A stretch of 64,000 nucleotides of DNA from Clostridia bacterium (GTDB lineage: Bacteria > Bacillota > Clostridia > Christensenellales > Aristaeellaceae), in contig JAFPWH010000021.1 of the NCBI GenBank assembly GCA_017395065.1, forward strand, positions 1-64,000, in the 5' to 3' direction. Below are positions 58,363-64,000 of the stretch, one piece after another. The notes below the pieces were generated by a model that was not told where the DNA came from, did not search any database, and was given only the letters and a program-made list of their open reading frames with translations. Each line of letters begins with the position of its first letter. Within the stretch, counting starts at the first letter, position 1. Made by a program: the position numbers and the translations under genes.

Positions 58363-61158
58363 TCAGATGTCGGTGTCTGTTGCGGGCACGGCCTCTTCGG
58401 GGGCCTCTTCCCAGCCGTAATCGGCATCATATTCGTCGTAATCGTATTCGTCGTAGCTGTAATCGAAATAGTCGACGGGCTTGTAGTCCGGGCTGTAATA
58501 GGTCGAACCGCTGAATCGCACGCGGCAGCGCTGGGTCTCGATGCTGTTGTAGCCGCAGTCGCGGATGGTCACGTTGTTGAACTCTGTGCCCTCGCAGTCG
58601 CTGACCACGGCGGCGTACATGCTGCATTCGTAGATCTCGCTGTCGTTTACATGGATGTCCCTGCTGCCGAAGGCGTTCACGCCGTTTACGCCGCAGCCGT
58701 ACAGCTCGCAGTTGCTCAGCGTGCACTCTTCGCAGCCCATGAAGGAGACGACGTCGCCGGTGCAGCTGCCCGCGCCCTTGACGTGGCCAAGCACCAGGTT
58801 TTCGACGGTGACGCGGCTGCAGTACTTGAAGGACAGCACGTCCGCCGAGCGGGGCATGAGCTCCATGTTGGTTTTGCCTTCGACGCCCACGATCCTGAGG
58901 TTGTCCGCGCCGATGATCACGAGGCCGTAGCCGTCGTAGCAGTGCGTCCAGTAGTAGTTCTCGCCGCCGTCTTTGCCGTAGGACGCGCAGGCGGAAATCT
59001 CGTAGTCGTCGCCGTCCAGGTAGATCACGCAGTCGTCGCCCAGGCATTTGAGCAGTTCGTCGACGTTAGAAACGTGATACTCTGTCGTGCCGTCGCTGCG
59101 CTTTATGCCCTCGGGTCTCTCGGAGACGGGCAGGGTCTGCTTGTCGAGCGGGAATTCGGCCAGCTGCATGCTTTCAAGCGCCTTCGCGTCCAGCTTTTCG
59201 CCGTCGAGGCCGAGCACGCCGTCATATTCGGGACCGAACCAGTCGGAGCGCAGCGCGTTGTCTTTGAATTCACAGCTGTCGACCGTGACGTTGTCGCCGT
59301 AGATCCAGAAGCCGGAGTAAAAGCGGTTGTCGTGAATGCTGCAGCCCGCGATCGTAAGTCCGAGCGTGTTGGAGGAATCGACGAAGCTGTCCACATGGTT
59401 GTTGTAGATGGCGGTATTGTAGATGCCAAGGAACGTCGTGTTGCAGGTCTCGATCAGCCAGAGGCCGGCAAAGCCTTCGTGCGCCTGGCAGTCGTGGAAT
59501 TCGCATCCGTTGAAGGTCACGTCGTAGCTGTCGGAAATGTCGATCGCGCCCTGCGTGCACTCCTTGATGACGGTGTTTTCGCAGCGCAGCTTCCAGCACC
59601 CGCTGACCTGAATGCCGACCGTGCCACAGCCGAAGAGCACGCTGTCACTGATACTGACGTTCCGGCAGCCGTAGAGGTTGATGACCGCGCCCTGGCAGGC
59701 GTCCGGCAGCACGGTGTGGCCGCAGGTGATTCCGGAAATGCTCACGTCGTTTGCGCCGATCAGGCGCAGTACCGCTGCGTTCCTCGGGCGGGTGACGATG
59801 GAGACTTCCTCCGCGCCGCCTTCGCCCTCGATGGTCAGGTTGTGGACGACGTCGAGCACCAGCTGGAAATCGCCGTCGTAGCAGTCTTCCCAGTAGTAGT
59901 TCGTGCCCTGCGCGCTACCGTAGCCAGCGGACGAGGACAGGTCGTATTCGCCGGGGGCGAGGACGATCTTTCTGTCGCTGCCGATGGCGGCGATGAATTC
60001 GTCGACGTCGGTTACGCGGATGGTCTCATAGACGGCTTCTGCGGCGGCCCCGTTCTGATCGGCGTCGGAGCTTGCCCTTGCCGGGCCGAGCACGAACGCG
60101 CAGCCCAGGATCGATATCAGTGCGGCGAGGCTAAGCGCCAGCGCCTGTTTTCCGAGTTTTTTGAATGTCATGATTTGTACCAGCCTTTCTTTTAAATCGC
60201 GCTTCTGCGTGGTGAAGCTTACCGCGATGACGCGGCGGGGAAGCGCTCTTTCGGCGGCGAGGTTCAGTAAAAGCTCGCCATAGGATTGTTTGTCTTGCCT
60301 GTCCATGCGCTTGAGCAGCCTTTGATCACAGCTCAGTTCGCAATACAGCGTCGTCTGCGTCCTGAACAGGTATACCAGGGGATTGAACCAATGGGCGGAA
60401 TAGACCAGCGTCTGAAGCCATTTGATCGCAAGATCGCCCCTGCGGTAATGGGTGAGCTCGTGCCTTAAGATCCGGTCGAGGTCCTCGGACGAATATTCGC
60501 GGTCCGGCAGCACAATCACCGGCCTGATCAGCCCGAGCAGCACGGTGGTGCTCACCTTGTCGCTGCGGTAAAGCGCGGGAAAGGGCGAAGCGTTCAGCGC
60601 GTTCAGCACGGAGCTGTCCAGGGGCTGCGCGGGCTTGAGGGTCCTGTAGAGCAGGCGCCTGAAGCGGGCAAAGCTTAAAAGCGTTCCGCAAAAGCTGATA
60701 AGCGCGCCGGCCAGCCACAGATAAAACCAGAACTCATAGCTTCTGTACAGTGGAAGCCTGTCCGGCCGGGCAGCAACGGTTCCCGACGACGTTTGATCGG
60801 CTTTTTCGGCATTGGGCTCGGTTAGTGCTTCAGCTGTATCCGAGCGTTCGCGCAGGTTTTTATTGACTTCCTCGCGGGTCAGAAGGCCCTCCGTGCGGTT
60901 GTAGGGGGATGCGTAGAGCCCCGCTTCGTAATCGCTGTCCCGGGCAGCGGTTTCGACCGCCGGCGCGTCCTTCAGAAAGCTCGGTCCGACAATGCCCTGC
61001 AGCGGCAGGCAAAAGCGCAGTATCACCAGCGCCCAGCAAAGGTAGAGAAAGCCGCTCGAAAGCTTCTTTTTGCCGACCTTTGCAAGGAGCATCACGATCA
61101 GCCCCAGCGCGCTTCCGGCCAGCGTAAGAGAGAGCAATGTATACAGGAATCGTGCCAT
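58363..61158 (-). CDS. M56 (BlaR1/MecR1-type) metalloprotease receptor fused to two beta-helix modules
   Basis: A 931-residue membrane protein. Residues 1-360 are a BlaR1-like unit: membrane segments at about 5-27, 36-58, 141-163 and 339-358, the zinc protease motif HELTH (233-237) with YCELSCD (E274) as further ligand, and RDLKERLVQIM, typical of the family. In BlaR1 the fourth helix leads to an outside penicillin-binding sensor. Here two right-handed parallel beta-helix modules take that place (about 375-690 and 697-905). Each begins with a short alpha/beta lead (VDEFIAAIGSDRKIVLAPGEYDL; VDELLKCLGDDCVIYLDGDDYEI) and shares NYYWxxCYDG, which points to internal duplication. A Tyr/Asp/Glu-rich tail ends the protein. 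It is coupled to the BlaI-type gene (1-base gap). The ligand is unknown; a polysaccharide is a reasonable guess. Confidence 0.88.
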   Translation of the reverse strand: MARFLYTLLSLTLAGSALGLIVMLLAKVGKKKLSSGFLYLCWALVILRFCLPLQGIVGPSFLKDAPAVETAARDSDYEAGLYASPYNRTEGLLTREEVNKNLRERSDTAEALTEPNAEKADQTSSGTVAARPDRLPLYRSYEFWFYLWLAGALISFCGTLLSFARFRRLLYRTLKPAQPLDSSVLNALNASPFPALYRSDKVSTTVLLGLIRPVIVLPDREYSSEDLDRILRHELTHYRRGDLAIKWLQTLVYSAHWFNPLVYLFRTQTTLYCELSCDQRLLKRMDRQDKQSYGELLLNLAAERALPRRVIAVSFTTQKRDLKERLVQIMTFKKLGKQALALSLAALISILGCAFVLGPARASSDADQNGAAAEAVYETIRVTDVDEFIAAIGSDRKIVLAPGEYDLSSSAGYGSAQGTNYYWEDCYDGDFQLVLDVVHNLTIEGEGGAEEVSIVTRPRNAAVLRLIGANDVSISGITCGHTVLPDACQGAVINLYGCRNVSISDSVLFGCGTVGIQVSGCWKLRCENTVIKECTQGAIDISDSYDVTFNGCEFHDCQAHEGFAGLWLIETCNTTFLGIYNTAIYNNHVDSFVDSSNTLGLTIAGCSIHDNRFYSGFWIYGDNVTVDSCEFKDNALRSDWFGPEYDGVLGLDGEKLDAKALESMQLAEFPLDKQTLPVSERPEGIKRSDGTTEYHVSNVDELLKCLGDDCVIYLDGDDYEISACASYGKDGGENYYWTHCYDGYGLVIIGADNLRIVGVEGKTNMELMPRSADVLSFKYCSRVTVENLVLGHVKGAGSCTGDVVSFMGCEECTLSNCELYGCGVNGVNAFGSRDIHVNDSEIYECSMYAAVVSDCEGTEFNNVTIRDCGYNSIETQRCRVRFSGSTYYSPDYKPVDYFDYSYDEYDYDEYDADYGWEEAPEEAVPATDTDI

Positions 61159-61159
61159 A

Positions 61160-61537
61160 TCAGTCTCCCTCCACTTTGAACATCTTTCTCAGTTCGTCTA
61201 TGTCGCCGCTCGTCAAGCCCTTTCCCTTGACCAGCGCGGCCACGAGTTCCTGCGCGTTTCCCTTGAACAGGCGGTTGACCATGTCGCCCGCTGCCCAGGC
61301 GTTGTATTCGTCGCGGCTCAGGCAGGGCAGATAATAAAATACTTCCCTTTTCTCCTGCCTGAGCACACCCTTTTCGCACAGGCGCCTGATCAGCGTTTTG
61401 ACCGTGGGATCGCTCCAGTCAAAGCGCGATTGCAGGGTTTTGCGTATGTCCGCAAGCGGCAGGGCGTCCCCCGCCTCCCACAGGACCTGCATGACTTCGA
61501 GCTCCGAAGCGGAAATTTTCTCGGCGAGATTTTTCAT
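61160..61537 (-). CDS. BlaI/MecI/CopY family repressor
   Basis: A 125-residue winged-helix repressor (ISASELEVMQVLWEAGDALPLADIRKTL; WSDPTVKTLIRRLCEKGVL; YYLPCLSRDEY). In known systems the M56 partner leads to cleavage of such a repressor. The ATG at 61537 follows GAGGAGG; the frame runs further upstream into the operator. It is the first gene of a two-gene operon with the M56 receptor. Confidence 0.93.
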   Translation of the reverse strand: MKNLAEKISASELEVMQVLWEAGDALPLADIRKTLQSRFDWSDPTVKTLIRRLCEKGVLRQEKREVFYYLPCLSRDEYNAWAAGDMVNRLFKGNAQELVAALVKGKGLTSGDIDELRKMFKVEGD

Positions 61538-61550
61538 GCTGTACCTCCTC

Positions 61551-61576
61551 ATACAGATGACGCGCGTCATCTGTAT
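61551..61576. promoter_or_regulatory. Operator: perfect 26-bp palindrome
   Basis: The half-site ATACAGATGACGC (61551-61563) is followed directly by its exact complement in reverse (61564-61576). It contains TACA...TGTA ends as in BlaI/MecI operators. It lies between the -10 box and the repressor's ribosome site, so binding would block its own operon. Confidence 0.85.
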
Positions 61577-61578
61577 AT

Positions 61579-61607
61579 ACTATAACACCGCAGGTGACAT
61601 ATGTCAA
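61579..61607 (-). promoter_or_regulatory. Sigma-A promoter of the BlaI-M56 operon with a second palindrome
   Basis: On minus TTGACA (61607-61602), 17-base spacer, TATAGT (61584-61579). A perfect palindrome TGACATATGTCA (61595-61606) covers the -35 box and may be a second repressor site. Confidence 0.8.
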
Positions 61608-61652
61608 CTGCATTTTTCGATATAATATAAATATAACAAAATGCTTTTGCGG

Positions 61653-61694
61653 ACAGAAAAGGCCGCCGCGAAACACTCCGTTCCGCGGCGGCCT
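61653..61694 (-). terminator. Terminator of aspS
   Basis: AGGCCGCCGCG (61660-61670) pairs with CGCGGCGGCCT (61684-61694); on minus it is followed by TTTTCTGT. Confidence 0.85.
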
Positions 61695-61735
61695 AATAAA
61701 ATGTACCCTGTATTCTTATGTCTGTCTTGAGATCG

Positions 61736-63505
61736 TCAGTCGGCCTTTTTCGTGACCGCGATGTTCAGTTCCTCAAGCTGCTTGGGCAGCACCTCGCTCG
61801 GCGCGCCCATCATGACGTCCTGCGCGTTTTTGTTCATCGGGAAGGCGATGACCTCGCGGATGCTCTCTTCGCCCGCCAGGAGCATCACCATGCGGTCGAC
61901 GCCCGGGGCGATGCCCGCGTGCGGCGGCGCGCCGTAGCAGAAGGCGTTGTACATGGCGGGGAATTTGCTCTTCACGTCCTCTTCGCCCAGGCGCACGAGC
62001 TCGAAGGCCTTGATCATGATCTCGGGATCGTGGTTCCTGACCGCGCCGCTGGACAGCTCGACGCCGTTGCATACCAGGTCGTACTGGTCGGCGATGATCG
62101 TGAGCGGGTCGATTTCTCCCCTTTCGGCCTTGAGCAGGGGCTCTATGCCGCCGATTGGCATGCTGAAGGGATTGTGGCAGAATTCCAGTTCGCCGCTCTC
62201 TTCGCCGATCTCGTACATCGGGAAGTCGACGATCCAGCAGAATTCGTACCTTTCCTTGTCCATGTGGCCTTCGCAGGCGGCGCCGAAAACCTTGATCATG
62301 ACGCCCGCCATCTTGACGGCGTACTCGCCGGCGGAGACGACCACCAGCGTGTTCGGCGCGAGGGAAACGTACTTCGAGAGCGCCTCTTCCTTGCCCGCGA
62401 CGAATTTGGCGATGCCGCCGGCGATCTTGCCTTCGGCGTCGGTCTTGAACCAGTAGCCCTTTACGCCCGAGATGACCTCGCAGTCACTGAGCAGCTTTTC
62501 GATCTGCTTGCGGGTCAGCGTGCAGTTGCTTATGTCCACGGCCTTTACGGTCTTTGCGCGCAGCTGCTCCATTTCGCAGTCTTCGAACAGGACGCTTACG
62601 TCCTTGGCGGTCAGGTCGATGCGAAGGTCGGGCTTGTCGCTGCCGTAGGTCGCAAGCGCGTCCAGATACTTGATGCGCTTGAACGGCGCGCTCGAAGCGA
62701 CGGAGTATTTGCCGTATTTTGCGAAGATCGGCGGCAGGACCTGTTCCAGAACGGCGAAGACGTCCTCTTTTCCGGCAAAGGCCATTTCCATGTCGAGCTG
62801 GTAAAACTCGCCGGGCGAGCGGTCGCCCCTGGCGTCCTCGTCCCTGAAGCACGGCGCAATCTGGAAATACTTATCGAAGCCGGAGGCCATGAGCAGCTGC
62901 TTGAACTGCTGCGGCGCCTGCGGCAGTGCGTAGAACTTGCCGGGATGCTTTCTGGCGGGCACGAGATAGTCTCTGGCGCCTTCGGGAGAAGAAGCCGTGA
63001 GGATGGGCGTCGTGATCTCCATAAAGCCCTGTTCGGTCATCGCCTGCCTGAGCGCGGAGACGACGTTGGAGCGCATGATGATATTCTGCTTGACCAGGGG
63101 GTTTCTCAGATCCAGATACCGGTACTTGAGGCGCTGGATCTCGTCCGCTTCGCGGGAGTGGTTGATCTCGAAGGGCAGGCTGTTGTAGCGGCAGCGGCCG
63201 AGGATAAGCACCTTGTCCGGCACGACCTCGATCTCGCCCGTGGGGAGCTTCGGGTTCTTGTTCGATCTTTCCCTGACGACGCCTTCGACGCTGATCGTGG
63301 TCTCCTTGTTCTGAGCCAGCAGCGTTTTGAGCGTTTCTTCGTCTTCGACGACCAATTGCGTGGTGCCGTAAAAGTCGCGCAGGACGACGAAGGCCAGGTT
63401 CTGCCCCACCTCGCGCACGTTCTCCATCCAGCCCGCGAGGGTCACGCGTTTGCCGGCGTCGCTCAAGCGGAGTTCGCCGCAGTTGTGTGTTCTGTACTGT
63501 GACAT
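61736..63505 (-). CDS. aspS: Aspartyl-tRNA synthetase
   Basis: A 589-residue bacterial-type class II synthetase. It has the N-terminal OB anticodon-binding fold (VTLAGWMENVREVGQNLAFVVLRD), motif 2 FRDEDARGDRSPGEFYQLDMEMAFA, the GAD insertion (about 290-410) and motif 3 GIAPGVDRMVMLLAG. No asparaginyl synthetase or amidotransferase gene is seen nearby, so the tRNA specificity (discriminating or not) is open. Controlled by an Asp T-box. Confidence 0.97.
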   Translation of the reverse strand: MSQYRTHNCGELRLSDAGKRVTLAGWMENVREVGQNLAFVVLRDFYGTTQLVVEDEETLKTLLAQNKETTISVEGVVRERSNKNPKLPTGEIEVVPDKVLILGRCRYNSLPFEINHSREADEIQRLKYRYLDLRNPLVKQNIIMRSNVVSALRQAMTEQGFMEITTPILTASSPEGARDYLVPARKHPGKFYALPQAPQQFKQLLMASGFDKYFQIAPCFRDEDARGDRSPGEFYQLDMEMAFAGKEDVFAVLEQVLPPIFAKYGKYSVASSAPFKRIKYLDALATYGSDKPDLRIDLTAKDVSVLFEDCEMEQLRAKTVKAVDISNCTLTRKQIEKLLSDCEVISGVKGYWFKTDAEGKIAGGIAKFVAGKEEALSKYVSLAPNTLVVVSAGEYAVKMAGVMIKVFGAACEGHMDKERYEFCWIVDFPMYEIGEESGELEFCHNPFSMPIGGIEPLLKAERGEIDPLTIIADQYDLVCNGVELSSGAVRNHDPEIMIKAFELVRLGEEDVKSKFPAMYNAFCYGAPPHAGIAPGVDRMVMLLAGEESIREVIAFPMNKNAQDVMMGAPSEVLPKQLEELNIAVTKKAD

Positions 63506-63539
63506 GTTCTATCCTTCCTTTACGATTATTCGGGAAACA

Positions 63540-63755
63540 AAAAAAGCTTTCGTTCCCTGTCTTTGGGACGAAAGCGAATGCTGCTTCGTGGTGCCACCCA
63601 AATTCGGCCTTGCGGCCCTTTGACTTGATTGACGGCAAGCCCCCGCCGACGCTCTGCCGCTGTCTTCCTCCCGCGCTGCCGCCGCGCTCTTTCAGCCAAT
63701 GGAGCGCTTCTCTGTGGGCGCGTATGCGGGAATACTCCTGCCGCTTCATCACGTC
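63540..63755 (-). promoter_or_regulatory. Aspartate T-box leader of aspS
   Basis: Read on minus: AGAG bulge region and stem I; the specifier context GAA-GAC-AGCGGCAGAGC with the Asp codon GAC at 63664-63662; the T-box TGGGTGGCACCACG (63600-63587); and the terminator GCTTTCGTCCC...GGGAACGAAAGC followed by TTTTTTT (63577-63540). It fills most of the 320-base gap between aspS and mutY. Confidence 0.93.
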
Positions 63756-63761
63756 ACGTTC

Positions 63762-63790
63762 ATTATAATCATATGATGTGGGAAAATCAA
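63762..63790 (-). promoter_or_regulatory. Sigma-A promoter of the aspS T-box transcript
   Basis: On minus TTGATT (63790-63785), 17-base spacer, TATAAT (63767-63762). Confidence 0.8.
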
Positions 63791-63825
63791 ATTAAGTTTC
63801 GGCGAAGCGGCGCTTTTTGCGCGTT

Positions 63826-63999
63826 TTACAGATACAGCGAAAGAAAAGCCGAAAAGGCGGAGGGCACGGCGAAGCGCTCCCGTATTTCCTTTTTGTCCGC
63901 AAGGAAAACGGACGAGCGCAAGCCCTCGTCGCACGCACAGTCTGCCGGGAAGGGCGAAAGCTCGTCCGCGCGGATCTCGTAGCCCGCCATGTGCCACTC
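63826..63999 (-). CDS. mutY: A/G-specific adenine glycosylase, C-terminal fragment
   Basis: The last 57 residues of a gene entering from beyond the right edge. EWHMAGYEIR at the start is the conserved WHM-x-G-Y motif of the MutY C-terminal NUDIX-like domain that recognises 8-oxoguanine, and the end (PSAFSAFLSLYL) fits MutY tails. The catalytic N-terminal part is outside the window, so the call rests on this motif. Confidence 0.65.
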   Translation of the reverse strand, partial: EWHMAGYEIRADELSPFPADCACDEGLRSSVFLADKKEIRERFAVPSAFSAFLSLYL

Positions 64000-64000
64000 C

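Noticed and set aside
58246-58430. Short frames through the 58298-58345 hairpin
   Set aside because: They exist only because of the GC-rich terminator stem and have no ribosome site.
1-64000. CRISPR arrays, tRNA, rRNA and insertion sequences
   Set aside because: No set of regularly spaced repeats, no cloverleaf with TTCRA arm outside T-box leaders, no rRNA segment and no intact transposase were seen. The only mobile trace is the recombinase scar at 759-884.

Overview
The window looks like chromosome of an anaerobic, GC-rich Firmicute of the class Clostridia. The evidence is the S10-spc ribosomal gene order, the zinc-type S14, a zinc-LID adenylate kinase, two T-box leaders, a TPP riboswitch on thiT, RNase J next to a YlbF protein, rubrerythrin, a BlaI/BlaR1-type pair, and strong AGGAGG ribosome sites with consensus sigma-A promoters (nearly always a 17-base spacer). 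The secreted proteins (DUF6273, BspA-like repeats, peptidoglycan-binding arrays with Thr-Pro linkers) and a beta-glucuronidase fit a gut or rumen lineage. That habitat is inference; genus cannot be read from the sequence.

Layout. 1-3100: lower-GC accessory edge with a truncated hypothetical gene, a tyrosine-recombinase scar, and a divergent TetR/SDR pair. 3100-10900: metG, an XRE regulator with a degenerate S24-like domain, a DUF6273 exported protein, riboswitch-controlled thiT, a solitary AAA ATPase and an exported OB-fold-like protein. 10900-18000 (minus): RNase J, YlbF, MltG and rubrerythrin, then a serine hydrolase and a double-SIS MurQ-like protein that suggest cell-wall turnover. 18100-20940: CDP-glycerol-type transferase, and a translationally coupled methyltransferase and TIM-barrel isomerase. 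20960-33850 (minus): one long ribosomal operon rpsJ to rpmJ with secY, adk, map, a KOW protein and infA; it ends at a terminator right after rpmJ, without the usual rpsM-rpsK-rpsD-rpoA-rplQ.

33900-39300: a beta-glucuronidase with the glucuronide-specific N-x-K motif, convergent with a sugar ABC importer operon whose promoter lies inside an unusual set of inverted repeats. 39350-46960: Na/Pi transporter, SGNH hydrolase, tmcAL, tdk, a flavodoxin-like protein, and thrS under a Thr T-box. 47000-54200: a secreted cysteine-hydrolase-like protein that appears to be leaderless, an isomerase, a large polytopic membrane protein, and a lipoprotein with nine peptidoglycan-binding repeats. 54200-57600: overlapping operon of a TPR-like membrane protein, a DUF362 ferredoxin and a Cys-rich protein; then ogt. 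57700-58350: a long structured RNA leader before a double zinc-ribbon protein. 58360-61610: a BlaI-type repressor and an M56 metalloprotease receptor whose outside part is two parallel beta-helix modules instead of a penicillin sensor, behind a perfect 26-bp palindrome. 61650-64000: aspS with an Asp T-box, and the C-terminal end of mutY.

The best candidate for an undescribed system is the BlaI/M56-beta-helix pair; the structured RNA at 57.7-58.0 kb is second. No tRNA, rRNA, intact IS element or CRISPR array was seen.
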